From assembly GCA_964434385.1 (NCBI GenBank), contig CAYSUW010000007.1, positions 8,547 through 72,546 on the forward strand: a DNA stretch of 64,000 bases, written 5' to 3'. Positions 51,710-60,120 of the stretch are shown one piece after another. A program made the translations under genes and the position numbers. Every line of letters begins with the position of its first letter. Within the stretch, counting starts at the first letter, position 1. The notes below the pieces were generated by a model. The model saw nothing but the letters and a program-made list of their open reading frames with translations, had not been told where the DNA came from and ran no database searches. The DNA is from GCA-002700125 sp964434385 (GTDB taxonomy: Bacteria > Chloroflexota > Dehalococcoidia > Lucifugimonadales > Lucifugimonadaceae).

Positions 51710-52957
51710 TTGAAAATTACTAATGTTAAAACTCATTTGGTAATGCCAGTAGAGAAACTTGCTTGGTTGTTTGTAGAAGTAGAAACAGATGAGGGGATTA
51801 CTGGAATTGGTGAATGTACTAATTATTCTGCTAATCCTGCTCTTATTTCTGGAATGGAATCTTTAATAAAACCATTGGTTATAGGTGAAGATCCATGGAA
51901 AATAGAAGAGATATGGCATCGTATTTTTTCAGCATATTCTTCTTCAAATGGTAGAGGCTATATTTCTAATCTTATTAGTGGGTTAGATATTGCTCTTTGG
52001 GACATAAAAGGAAAATCTTTAGGAGTACCTATATATGAATTATTAGGAGGCCCTGTTAGGAAAGCAGTTCCTTTATATACTCATGTCCAAGATCAGACTC
52101 CACATCAGGCTGGCAGTATTAAAGATGGAAAAACAGAATATAGAACTCCAACTATCCAAGAAATGATTGTTGCTGCAAAGGATGCTAAAGCAGCAGGATA
52201 TCAAGCTATTAAAACTGATCCATTCCCTCCAGATGATATTGAAGGAGATCCTACTTGGACTGATGGAGGTATTACTTTTGAAAAAGTGGGAATCTATGAA
52301 AGTTTGAATAATAAGAAAATCAGACAATCAGTAGAATGGATGGAAGCACTTAGGGAAGCTGTAGGTCCTGACTTTGAGATTTTAATTGATGCTCATGGAA
52401 GATTTGATGTTCCCTCAGCAATAAAAGCAGCCAATGCTTTGGAACATATTAATCTTGTATGGTTTGAAGAACCTTGCCATGCAGCTAATCATGAATCTCT
52501 TAGACAGGTAAGAGAAAATACTGGAGTAGCTTTATGCGTTGGAGAAAGACATTTTACCAGATGGGATTATACTCCATTGTTTAATAATCGTTTAGTAGAT
52601 TATATTATGCCTGATGTTGCTTGGTGTGGTGGCATAAGTGAATTTCGTAGAATCGCTTCTTTGGCAGAAACATATTATATTCCTGTGAGTCCACATGATG
52701 CTCTTGGTCCTGTGGCTATAGGTGCTAGTTTTCAATTATGTATGAATATAACGAATTTATATAGACAGGAATGTATTCACACATGGTTTTCAGAGTTTGA
52801 AAAAATAATTACTCCTATGTTTGATATTCAAAATGGATGTATTGTTCCTAATGGCAATCCAGGACTAGGATTTGATTTAATACCTGAAGCTTTAGAAAAA
52901 TACAAAGTGAACCCTGAAGAAAATCGATCTAAGCCTATGTGGTTGACTAAGTCTTAA
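51710..52957 (+). CDS. enolase-superfamily enzyme, mandelate racemase-like (copy 3)
   Basis: A 416-residue paralogue that starts at a TTG (51710) behind AGAGGA, one base after the preceding stop. The open frame extends into the previous gene, but those residues are not family-like. The metal and catalytic segments are LIDAHGRF (about 226), WFEEPCHAAN (about 252), CVGERHFTRW and SPHDALGP (about 327). The second-strand motif is IKTDPFPPDD, with Asp in place of the second Lys. An insertion of about 35 residues around SIKDGKTEYRTPTIQEM distinguishes it from its neighbours. Confidence 0.86.
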   Translation: MKITNVKTHLVMPVEKLAWLFVEVETDEGITGIGECTNYSANPALISGMESLIKPLVIGEDPWKIEEIWHRIFSAYSSSNGRGYISNLISGLDIALWDIKGKSLGVPIYELLGGPVRKAVPLYTHVQDQTPHQAGSIKDGKTEYRTPTIQEMIVAAKDAKAAGYQAIKTDPFPPDDIEGDPTWTDGGITFEKVGIYESLNNKKIRQSVEWMEALREAVGPDFEILIDAHGRFDVPSAIKAANALEHINLVWFEEPCHAANHESLRQVRENTGVALCVGERHFTRWDYTPLFNNRLVDYIMPDVAWCGGISEFRRIASLAETYYIPVSPHDALGPVAIGASFQLCMNITNLYRQECIHTWFSEFEKIITPMFDIQNGCIVPNGNPGLGFDLIPEALEKYKVNPEENRSKPMWLTKS

Positions 52958-52966
52958 GGATAAAAT

Positions 52967-53512
52967 TTAGAAGATTTTGAATATATCTTTTATTACAGAT
53001 AATGCATCTCCCATTTTATATTTGTCGAGTAATTTGCCCCAATGAAGTATATATTCTTGTAAAAGTTTTAAGATAAGTGGAAAAGGAAAAAGTAGAATAG
53101 ACCCTTTTAAGCTTAGTTTATTTTTGGGTTTTATAAGTTTTTTCCCAGCAATAAATAAAAACCATGTTTCAAAAACATTTGGGAAAATAAACAGTATGAT
53201 TCTTGCATCTGTAAATTCGAAAACTATAAAACCTATGCATCTGTAAATAAATAATATTAATGCGATTCGCCTTTCCCAACCATCTTCCCATTTGAGAACA
53301 ACTATTAAGAATGTGAGCATATATGCCAGATCTAAAGCTTTATCCAAGCTTTGATAATCTCTGACTCCTCCAAGTTGGAGGTTTCCAATTATGAATAGGT
53401 CAGACAAATCGACTAATATTGCTATGATTGCTCCAGTAAAAGCCCATTTTAATACTGGCAATGCCCCTAGCAGTCTTACAACGATAACTATTAATTCTTC
53501 TAATGTAATCAT
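52967..53512 (-). CDS. polytopic membrane protein of unknown function
   Basis: A 181-residue protein with four or five hydrophobic segments (about residues 8-40, 60-75, 83-103, 110-125, 135-150) and a cytosolic or extracellular C-terminal tail. TGAIIAILVDLSDLFIIGNL contains two membrane-embedded Asp residues, which could matter in a channel or transporter. No family could be named. It is immediately upstream, on the same strand, of trmL's 3' neighbour order, with a 16-nt gap. Confidence 0.55.
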   Translation of the reverse strand: MITLEELIVIVVRLLGALPVLKWAFTGAIIAILVDLSDLFIIGNLQLGGVRDYQSLDKALDLAYMLTFLIVVLKWEDGWERRIALILFIYRCIGFIVFEFTDARIILFIFPNVFETWFLFIAGKKLIKPKNKLSLKGSILLFPFPLILKLLQEYILHWGKLLDKYKMGDALSVIKDIFKIF

Positions 53513-53528
53513 TTAATCGTTCTCTTCA

Positions 53529-53993
53529 CTATTTTAAATCTGGAAAATCAAGTTGTCTTAATGATTCATATAGACATAATGCTACAGCATTGGATAAATT
53601 TAAACTTCTGCTGGTTTCCTTCATGGGAATCCTAATTATTTTTGCTATTTCTTTTCTTTTTAATATTTTTTCAGGAAGACCTCTTCCTTCTGTTCCAAAT
53701 AATAAGTAGTCATTTTTTTGATATTTTATTTCAGTGTATTTAGTGGTGCCTGAGCTATCAAAAGCAAAAAGATTAACTGGATTTGTTTTTATTAAGAATT
53801 CTTCAAAGTTTGCGTATTGATAAGAACTTGAAAATTCATTGTAATCTAAATGAGCTCTTTTTAATGATTGGGAATCTAAATTAAAACCAAAAGGTTTTAT
53901 GAGATGTAATGCGGAACCTGTGTTAGCACAAAGTCTAATTATATTTCCAGTATTTGGAGGAATCTCAGGACTATTTAATACTATATTTAACAT
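53529..53993 (-). CDS. trmL: tRNA (cytidine(34)-2'-O)-methyltransferase TrmL-like
   Basis: A 154-residue SPOUT methyltransferase that modifies the wobble base of leucine tRNAs. NIVLNSPEIPPNTGNIIRLCANTG at the N terminus, LFGTEGRGLPEKIL and IRIPMKETSRSLNLSNAVALCLYE are the diagnostic segments with the SAM knot. I place the start at the ATG at 53993, since the family begins here; the frame extends 30 residues further to 54083, over the divergent aldolase gene's start. Length is then the normal one. Confidence 0.87.
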   Translation of the reverse strand: MLNIVLNSPEIPPNTGNIIRLCANTGSALHLIKPFGFNLDSQSLKRAHLDYNEFSSSYQYANFEEFLIKTNPVNLFAFDSSGTTKYTEIKYQKNDYLLFGTEGRGLPEKILKRKEIAKIIRIPMKETSRSLNLSNAVALCLYESLRQLDFPDLK

Positions 53994-54066
53994 ATTTTTT
54001 GTAGTTGTATCTATATTATATTCTTTATATAGTTTAATGAATAAATTTCTTGTTATAGGAGGGTTT

Positions 54067-54954
54067 ATGGCTAGGATAAACAAAGCTATAGAATTATTAA
54101 GTGTTGATCAACCTATATATTATACAGGTGCACATTCTGGGCACGTATTAACTTATGAACAAGGAAAAAAAGATGCCCATACATGGGCCGACTATATCAA
54201 TATAGGAATGGAACATGGGTGTTTCGACATGACGGGACTTGATAACTATATTAAAGGCTTAATTGATGGAGGGCCCACTAAATCTGGTCATAGGACACCA
54301 GCTCTGATAGTAGAATTACCAGCTGAAGCTATTAGTGAAGAACTTATAAGGTTTAATGCATGGCAGATCAGACAGATTCTAGCTAGAGGTGTCCATGGGA
54401 TATTATTATGTCAGGCTGAAACTCCTGAAGCTGTAAGAGCATTTGTAGAATGCTGTAGATATCCAAGAAATTCTATAGGTGTGGGCGATGGGCTAGAACG
54501 AGGTACAAGAGGAGTTGGATCTGAAATAACTGCTTCAATAGTTTGGGGAATTGAGAATAATGAATATATTCAATTTGCTGATCCATGGCCACTTAATCCT
54601 AATGGTGAACTTTTATTAGGTTTAAAAATTGAATCAGTAAAAGGTTTAAATAGATGTGAAGAAATATTAAGTGTTCCAGGAATTGGTTTTGCAGAGATGG
54701 GCCCTGGAGATATGTCTATGTCTATGGATATTGTTAGAGAAGCTGGAGGTGGAATCCATGATCAAGATCCAAGAATTATTGAAGCTAGGAGTAGGGTAAA
54801 TAATGCATGTAAAGAAAATGGAATTGCTTTTTTAGGTCATGGAACTAAGGATGATATTGATAAAATGATAGATACTGGTGCTAGAGTAATTTCTGGAGCT
54901 AATCAAGAAATAGCTGAGTTAGGTCGAAAATACAGTAAGCGTCAAATGAAATAA
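54067..54954 (+). CDS. HpcH/HpaI aldolase family protein (copy 1)
   Basis: A 295-residue enzyme starting at the ATG at 54067, behind a strong GGAGGG. It matches class II aldolases that cleave 4-hydroxy-2-oxo acids to pyruvate and an aldehyde. TPALIVELPAEAIS and the barrel strand GVHGILLCQAETPEAV are present, and IGFAEMGPGDMSMSMD is the family's conserved G-P-x-D metal strand. LKIES holds the metal Glu. It is about 40 residues longer than the second copy at 61791-62558, and has a long insert around residues 120-170. Next to two dehydratase-like genes, it would take their 2-keto-3-deoxy products. Confidence 0.82.
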   Translation: MARINKAIELLSVDQPIYYTGAHSGHVLTYEQGKKDAHTWADYINIGMEHGCFDMTGLDNYIKGLIDGGPTKSGHRTPALIVELPAEAISEELIRFNAWQIRQILARGVHGILLCQAETPEAVRAFVECCRYPRNSIGVGDGLERGTRGVGSEITASIVWGIENNEYIQFADPWPLNPNGELLLGLKIESVKGLNRCEEILSVPGIGFAEMGPGDMSMSMDIVREAGGGIHDQDPRIIEARSRVNNACKENGIAFLGHGTKDDIDKMIDTGARVISGANQEIAELGRKYSKRQMK

Positions 54955-54968
54955 TTAAAGGAATAAAT

Positions 54969-56156
54969 ATGAAAATCACAAATGTTGAAACATTTTTTGT
55001 AAATCCAGGATGGGGGAAAAATTGGTTGTTTGTAAAAGTTGAAACTGATTCCGGGATACATGGTTGGGGTGAATGTTACACACAATCAGATAGAGATAGA
55101 ACAATTCAAGTTCATGTTGAGCATTTAGGAAGATATCTAATTGGTCGAGATCCAGGTAACATCAAGCATTTTACTCAAGTTGCGTTTGATGATTATGCTT
55201 CAAGAAGAGGTGCTATGGAAATCTTTTCTGCTGTCAGTGGTATTGAACAGGCTTTATGGGACATAAAAGGAAAAGAGTATGGTGTTCCTGTATATAAATT
55301 GTTAGGTGGTAAATACAGATCAAAATTAAGAGTATATGCAAATGGATGGTATGCTGGATCTGATACTCCAGAAGAATATGCTTCAGCTGCAGTAAAAACT
55401 GTAGAAAAAGGTTTTACTGCATTAAAGTTTGATCCAATTCCAGGTCCTTTCAGGTCTTATATTCCCAAAACACATGAAAATCAGGCAGTTGAAACAGTAA
55501 GAAGAGTAAGAGAGGCAGTCGGAGATGATATAGATTTACTTATTGAAGTTCATAGAAGATTATCTCCAATGCATGCTATTTCATTAGCTAGACGTATAGA
55601 AGAATATGATCTCTATTGGTTTGAAGAACCTTGTTCTCCTGAGAACATGGATGCTATAGCTGAAGTTAAGGATAGTATTTCTATTCCAGTAGTCACAGGA
55701 GAAGCGTTATATACCAAAGCAGGGTTTTATGAAGCATTTTCTAAAAGAGTTGCAGATATTATCAACCCAGATGTTGCTAATACAGGTGGCATTTTAGAAT
55801 TAAAGGAAATAGCTGCAATGGCTGAACCTCAAAATGTTGCAGTTTCACCACATAACTACAATTCTACAACCATAGCTCTTGCGTCAACTATGCAAGCATG
55901 TATAACTATGCCTAATTTTATTATTACAGAATATTTTATGCCTTGGGCAGAGATAGGAAAAATAATTTGTCCTAATAGTTTTACCCCAGTGAATGGGATC
56001 ATTGAAATTCCTGACACTCCTGGTTTGGGTGTAGATCTTGATATGGAACAAATAGCAAAATATCCTTATCAAGAATTTAATAGATCTTTACCTAATCCAG
56101 AGCAGGAGGGAACTTATTTAGGTTCTTGGCCAGATAATTTGACTGAACAGTCTTAA
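54969..56156 (+). CDS. enolase-superfamily enzyme, galactonate dehydratase-like (copy 4)
   Basis: A 395-residue paralogue. It has LIEVHRRL (about residue 192), WFEEPCSPEN (about 218), VVTGEALY and SPHNYNST (about 294), an arrangement like D-galactonate dehydratase. The second-strand motif is LKFDPIPG, with Asp in place of the second Lys. It follows the aldolase by 14 nt, on the same strand, consistent with a dehydratase-aldolase operon. The end overlaps the convergent Met-rich lipoprotein gene by 4 nt. Confidence 0.87.
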   Translation: MKITNVETFFVNPGWGKNWLFVKVETDSGIHGWGECYTQSDRDRTIQVHVEHLGRYLIGRDPGNIKHFTQVAFDDYASRRGAMEIFSAVSGIEQALWDIKGKEYGVPVYKLLGGKYRSKLRVYANGWYAGSDTPEEYASAAVKTVEKGFTALKFDPIPGPFRSYIPKTHENQAVETVRRVREAVGDDIDLLIEVHRRLSPMHAISLARRIEEYDLYWFEEPCSPENMDAIAEVKDSISIPVVTGEALYTKAGFYEAFSKRVADIINPDVANTGGILELKEIAAMAEPQNVAVSPHNYNSTTIALASTMQACITMPNFIITEYFMPWAEIGKIICPNSFTPVNGIIEIPDTPGLGVDLDMEQIAKYPYQEFNRSLPNPEQEGTYLGSWPDNLTEQS

Positions 56157-56812
56157 GGCTGAATTTGAAGACGGGCTTTACTTAGTTTACTTTCTCCTTC
56201 AATTTTAGTCTCATACATTTCTTTCTCTTGCTCTACTAAAATTTTATGGAGTGATTGTTCATGTTCTATACGAAGTTCATGCTTTTTGTTTTCAAATTCT
56301 AGGTGTAATTCTTGCTTTTCAAGATCTAATGCTTGCCTTTGAGCCATCATTTCCATTTCCATTTTCATTCTCTCCGCATCCATTTCTTGTCTCTGTGCTT
56401 GCATTTCCATTTCCATTTCTTGTCTTTCGGCATGCATGGTTTTCTCTACTTTTTCCATTTCTTGTCTTCTTTCCATTTCCACTTTTCTTCTTTCTTCATC
56501 CATCCTCATTTGTTCATTCTGCATTTCCTTTTGCATTTCCATTTCCATTTTTCTTCTTTCTACTTCCATTCTTTGTCTTTCTCGTTCCATTTCCATTTGC
56601 ATTCTTTCATCTTCTCTTCTTCTTTCCATTTGCATTCTTTCCTCTTTTTCTTGATCAGGTCCAGGTCCCATTCTATTATTTCCTGGAGGTGGAGGTTGTC
56701 TATCACGAGGTGGATCTTGAGTTGTTTGATCGCTGTTAGGTAAACAAGATAAGCTGTAAAAAATAAGAATGCTTATACTAGTTAACAAAAATAATCTTGA
56801 AAATTTTCTCAT
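56153..56812 (-). CDS. Met/Glu/Arg-rich helical lipoprotein of unknown function
   Basis: A 219-residue protein with a lipobox (YSLSC, Cys23), a Pro/Gln/Asp-rich linker (residues 30-50), then an uninterrupted 150-residue helix, almost all Glu, Arg, Met, Gln and Lys. The heptad-like unit M-E-(M/R)-E-R-x-x-M recurs, so it is a strong coiled coil or single alpha-helix. Met is extremely frequent. The low-complexity DNA makes several long antisense frames, which I consider shadows. Composition resembles the helical part of the 968-residue protein at 48802-51708, suggesting related surface structures. The start is only 20 nt from the divergent DDN-like gene. Confidence 0.72.
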   Translation of the reverse strand: MRKFSRLFLLTSISILIFYSLSCLPNSDQTTQDPPRDRQPPPPGNNRMGPGPDQEKEERMQMERRREDERMQMEMERERQRMEVERRKMEMEMQKEMQNEQMRMDEERRKVEMERRQEMEKVEKTMHAERQEMEMEMQAQRQEMDAERMKMEMEMMAQRQALDLEKQELHLEFENKKHELRIEHEQSLHKILVEQEKEMYETKIEGESKLSKARLQIQP

Positions 56813-56832
56813 AGCCCATATTTTAACTCTTT

Positions 56833-57300
56833 ATGAAAATTAGCACAAAATTTATAATAAATTTTATAGGTAAAAGATTTCAATCTAGGCAGATTAATAA
56901 TTCTTTTGGAAAATTTCACAAATGGATATATTCAATATCTAAAGGAAAAATATTAGGTAATCTAGGAAATCTTCCTGTATTGATTCTTAATACTGAAGGA
57001 AGAAAGACTGGGAGAATTATCAAAACTGCATTGGTATATTATTCTGATCAAGGAAAATTTTTCATAATAGCATCATTCGGAGGTAACCCAAATCACCCCT
57101 CTTGGTTTTTAAATATTAAGAAAAACCCTAATGTTAAATTTCAAATAAAAAATGAAGAATTTAATTCCTTTGCGAAGATATTATCCAATGAAGAAAAATC
57201 TTTGATATGGCCGAAAATAGTTGATTTTTATTCTGGGTATGAAAGATATCAAGATTCTACAAGTAGGGAAATCCCAGTAATAGAATTAGAATTAAGATGA
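56833..57300 (+). CDS. nitroreductase-family deazaflavin (F420)-dependent oxidoreductase-like protein
   Basis: A 155-residue protein of the DDN-type split beta-barrel family. It shows the signature GNLPVLILNTEGRKTGRIIKTALVY, then ASFGGNPNHPSWFLNIKKNPNV and the C-terminal DFYSGYERYQDSTSREIPVIEL. Such proteins bind coenzyme F420 or a flavin and reduce a range of organic substrates. If F420 is used, the genome must encode F420 synthesis, which is not seen here. Divergent from the Met-rich lipoprotein with only 20 nt between starts. Confidence 0.85.
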   Translation: MKISTKFIINFIGKRFQSRQINNSFGKFHKWIYSISKGKILGNLGNLPVLILNTEGRKTGRIIKTALVYYSDQGKFFIIASFGGNPNHPSWFLNIKKNPNVKFQIKNEEFNSFAKILSNEEKSLIWPKIVDFYSGYERYQDSTSREIPVIELELR

Positions 57301-57657
57301 CTTTTGAAGTAGTTGGATAATATTGTTATCAGGATCTTCAATAGTAGCTATCAATCCTCCCCATTCTTCTTCTTCAGGTTTCCTGATTATTTTTACTCCT
57401 TTTTCAGATAAATTTGAAATGGTTTGATTAATATTCAGTACATCAAAATTTATCATTATTCTGAATTTATCTTTGCTTTTTCCTTTTACTTGACTATGTT
57501 TTGATATAGTTAATTTGAAATCTCCCCATTCAAAATTCACATAGTTTGATTTTTTCGTTCTGATTGATAATCCTAAAATATTTTCATAAAAATTACTCAT
57601 TTTTTTTAAGTTATCTGTGCAAATAATAATTCCGCATATTTTAGGAATATTCTTCAT
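57292..57657 (-). CDS. VOC superfamily (glyoxalase/bleomycin resistance-like) protein
   Basis: A 121-residue single VOC domain with the usual beta-alpha-beta-beta-beta repeat: CGIIICTDNLKKMSNFYENILGLS, then FKLTISKH, and the end GGLIATIEDPDNNIIQLLQ, whose E/D residues are the metal-site pattern. Many members bind metal and act in lyase, isomerase or dioxygenase reactions; the substrate is not known here. The 3' end overlaps the DDN-like gene by 9 nt. It precedes the enolase-superfamily copy 5 on the same strand (3-nt gap downstream). Confidence 0.82.
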   Translation of the reverse strand: MKNIPKICGIIICTDNLKKMSNFYENILGLSIRTKKSNYVNFEWGDFKLTISKHSQVKGKSKDKFRIMINFDVLNINQTISNLSEKGVKIIRKPEEEEWGGLIATIEDPDNNIIQLLQKSS

Positions 57658-57660
57658 ATG

Positions 57661-58761
57661 TTAAATACTGATTATAGATTTATTGAAGTTTTTTTCATTT
57701 AGAGTTATCCCTAATCCAGGGAGATCTGATAATGTTGTTGTTCCGTTTTCTGGTAATGATACTCCATCGAATACATCTGCTATTTTTTCAATTGGACCAG
57801 TAAATTCTGTGGAGAATTCATGAGGTATAGAAGCATTTTGGATAGTTGAGTAACACTGAAGACTTGCTGTTCCATTTATTCCTACTGTCGGACTATGAGG
57901 CATAACAGGTTTATTGTAAATTTCAGCAAGTTCAAATATTTTTTTTACTTCTGAAATTCCTCCAGCTATTAAAATATCTGGTTGGAGAATATCTGGGTTT
58001 CCTATCTCAATAAGGTCTCGAAATCTCCATCTTGTTGATTCCTGTTCTCCTGTAGAAACAGGGACTTCTAATGCATCAACAACTTGTTTTAGCCCCGGTA
58101 AATCATATTGTGGGATTGGTTCTTCAAAATGGAAAATTCCAAGTTCTTGGAATTTTTTTCCCTGCGCAATTGCTGTACTTACTGAATAACCATTATTCGC
58201 GTCGAATGAAAGTGGGATATCTGACGGGAGAAAAGCTCTACATTCTTTAAACATTTGGAAATCTTTATTGGGATTTATGTCTTGTCTGTTTGCCCTCCAA
58301 TCCATTCTTATTTTAAAAGCTTTAAACCCTAATTCCAGACCTTTCTCTATATCATTAATCATTTGTTTTGATTCTTTCTTCCATCCACTTCCAACACTCC
58401 AATAAAGAGGGATTGTTTTTCTAGCTTCTCCTCCTAGGATTTTATAAAGAGGCAAGTTAGCAGCTTTAGCTGTAATATCCCAAAGTGCTATATCGAGCGG
58501 GGCGATAAATTCTGCAGGGGTTTTTGTAATGATTTCAGCAGTGCCAAAAAATAAGATTTCCCATATTCTCTCAGGTTTTAACGGATCTTCACCTATAAGA
58601 AGTGGTTTAAAAGTTCTTTCCACATAAACTTGTAATGCTGCACTTCTACTTGAATAATATGACGCTGCTTCCCCTAAACCGTATATTCCCTGATCAGTTT
58701 TTACTTGAAGAACAGTTTTTCCAATATTAAGATTATTTACAGTTATATCAGTAATCTTCAT
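57661..58761 (-). CDS. enolase-superfamily enzyme, mandelate racemase/muconate cycloisomerase-like (copy 5)
   Basis: A 366-residue paralogue. Unlike the others it has KIRMDW (about residue 150, a KxR motif) and LSFDANNGYS (about 187), with a D-x-N at the first metal strand. These are followed by HFEEPIP, STGEQEST and MPHSPTVG (about 290). This set is closer to the muconate/galactarate-type subgroup than to the galactonate type, so a different reaction is likely. The start is taken at the ATG at 58761, behind GGTGA; an ATG at 58779 is possible. Confidence 0.85.
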   Translation of the reverse strand: MKITDITVNNLNIGKTVLQVKTDQGIYGLGEAASYYSSRSAALQVYVERTFKPLLIGEDPLKPERIWEILFFGTAEIITKTPAEFIAPLDIALWDITAKAANLPLYKILGGEARKTIPLYWSVGSGWKKESKQMINDIEKGLELGFKAFKIRMDWRANRQDINPNKDFQMFKECRAFLPSDIPLSFDANNGYSVSTAIAQGKKFQELGIFHFEEPIPQYDLPGLKQVVDALEVPVSTGEQESTRWRFRDLIEIGNPDILQPDILIAGGISEVKKIFELAEIYNKPVMPHSPTVGINGTASLQCYSTIQNASIPHEFSTEFTGPIEKIADVFDGVSLPENGTTTLSDLPGLGITLNEKNFNKSIISI

Positions 58762-58830
58762 GATTTCACCGAAATTCATTATAACTGATTTAATATTTTA
58801 TTTATGAATGATAATTTTTATCGTAGAATT

Positions 58831-58848
58831 CTAAAATATTTATTTTAG
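58831..58848. promoter_or_regulatory. 18-nt perfect palindrome upstream of the hydroxyacid dehydrogenase gene
   Basis: ctaaaatatttattttag is a perfect inverted repeat (8+2+8) that ends 11 nt before the ATG at 58860 and overlaps the ribosome site region (agggag). It is the sort of place where a repressor would block initiation, or an mRNA hairpin would hide the ribosome site. A/T-rich sequence makes chance palindromes likely, so this is tentative. Confidence 0.35.
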
Positions 58849-58859
58849 GGAGTTGTTTT

Positions 58860-59909
58860 ATGAAAGTTGCAATTGTGAAACATAATGATAATCCAAAAGA
58901 ATGGATTAAGATGTTTGATGATCATGGGATAGAAATTATTCAGAAGGATTGTCCTGATAAGAAAAGTTATATTGAATTGTTAAAGGATGCTGATGGGGCT
59001 TTAATATATACTTTGCCTCTAACTGACAGAGAGGTTCTAGAAAATTGTCCTAAATTAAAGGTTGTAAGTAGAGGAGGAGTAGGAGTGGATTCTATTGATT
59101 TAAGTGCAGCTACAGAATTAGGTGTATGTGCTTGTAATACTCCAGGGATTAATACTTCTGAGGTAGCTGACCATGCTGTAGGAATGTTACTTTCCCTGAC
59201 TAGAAATATTAGAGAACAAGACAGAATTATTAAGAAAGGTTCTTGGGCAGATAATCCCAAAGAATTGCATATTTTCAGAACCATTAATAGAAGAATAGCT
59301 GGAAATACTATAGGAATAATTGGATTTGGAAATATTGGAAAAGCATTTGCTAGTAGAATTAGAGGATTTGGTCCTAAATCTATAATTGCTTATGATCCTT
59401 ATTTGGAACAAACAACTGCTGATTTATATGGTGTAGAATTAGTTTCACTTGATCAATTACTAACTCAATCTGACTTTATAACTCTTCATGCTCCATCTAC
59501 AGAAGAAACACATCACATAATTGACTCTGAAGCAATTTCTAAAATGAAAGATTCAGCTATATTAATCAATTGTGCTAGAGGACCTTTGGTAGATCCTAAA
59601 GCATTGTATACAGCTCTTAAAGATGGTTATATATCTTCTGCAGCTATAGATGTTACTGAAGTAGAACCAATTAATTCGGAAGATCCTCTACTTACTTTGG
59701 ATAATTTAATAATTACACCTCATACTGCTGGTTCATCTTCTGTTTCAAGATTTGAGGGTTCTAAGAGACAGGCTGAAAATGTTATTAGAATATTAACTGG
59801 TGGAACACCACATGGTCTTGCCAACCCAGAAGTAATTAAGACAATTACTATTAACAAACAAAAAGGTGATAAACGTTGGGAAGGTTTTAAAGAATTTCAA
59901 TTACCATAG
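58860..59909 (+). CDS. D-isomer-specific 2-hydroxyacid dehydrogenase (phosphoglycerate dehydrogenase-like)
   Basis: A 349-residue NAD-dependent dehydrogenase with AGGGAG before the ATG. VVSRGGVGVDSIDLSAA is the substrate-site strand, IGIIGFGNIGKAFASRIRGFG the cofactor motif, INCARGPLVDPKAL and AAIDVTEVEP follow, and ITPHTAG contains the catalytic His. It is a second paralogue of the gene at 37095-38138, but with the canonical catalytic motif. It probably reduces a 2-oxoacid produced by the aldolases nearby. Confidence 0.88.
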   Translation: MKVAIVKHNDNPKEWIKMFDDHGIEIIQKDCPDKKSYIELLKDADGALIYTLPLTDREVLENCPKLKVVSRGGVGVDSIDLSAATELGVCACNTPGINTSEVADHAVGMLLSLTRNIREQDRIIKKGSWADNPKELHIFRTINRRIAGNTIGIIGFGNIGKAFASRIRGFGPKSIIAYDPYLEQTTADLYGVELVSLDQLLTQSDFITLHAPSTEETHHIIDSEAISKMKDSAILINCARGPLVDPKALYTALKDGYISSAAIDVTEVEPINSEDPLLTLDNLIITPHTAGSSSVSRFEGSKRQAENVIRILTGGTPHGLANPEVIKTITINKQKGDKRWEGFKEFQLP

Positions 59910-59922
59910 ATTTATAATTAAA

Positions 59923-60099
59923 ATGGAAAAAAAGAGAAGCTATTCAGGATGGAAACCAGTCTTATTATCTTTATATGTTACTTTAGGGATATTTTTTTTC
60001 TTGTTCATAATGATGATTTTTGTCAGATGGCAAAATAAATGTGATTCTTTGATTCCTTGGGATAGAAATGCTTGTAAGGAATCTACACAAAATTTATAA
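59923..60099 (+). CDS. small membrane protein of unknown function
   Basis: A 58-residue protein from the ATG at 59923. A basic N terminus (MEKKRSYSGWK) precedes one hydrophobic helix (about residues 12-35), and a short tail carries two cysteines (CDSLIPWDRNAC). No family is recognised. The frame runs upstream into the dehydrogenase gene, but the added residues are unconvincing. It lies 14 nt after the dehydrogenase stop and 21 nt before the cupin start. Confidence 0.5.
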   Translation: MEKKRSYSGWKPVLLSLYVTLGIFFFLFIMMIFVRWQNKCDSLIPWDRNACKESTQNL

Positions 60100-60120
60100 T
60101 AATCTTCACAGAGGTGAAAA

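Noticed and set aside
56251..56743. Long plus-strand open frames opposite the Met-rich lipoprotein
   Set aside because: They are shadows of the low-complexity helix gene: Phe/His/Ser/Leu-rich translations in all three frames, no ribosome site and no signal or domain, while the minus-strand frame has a convincing lipobox.
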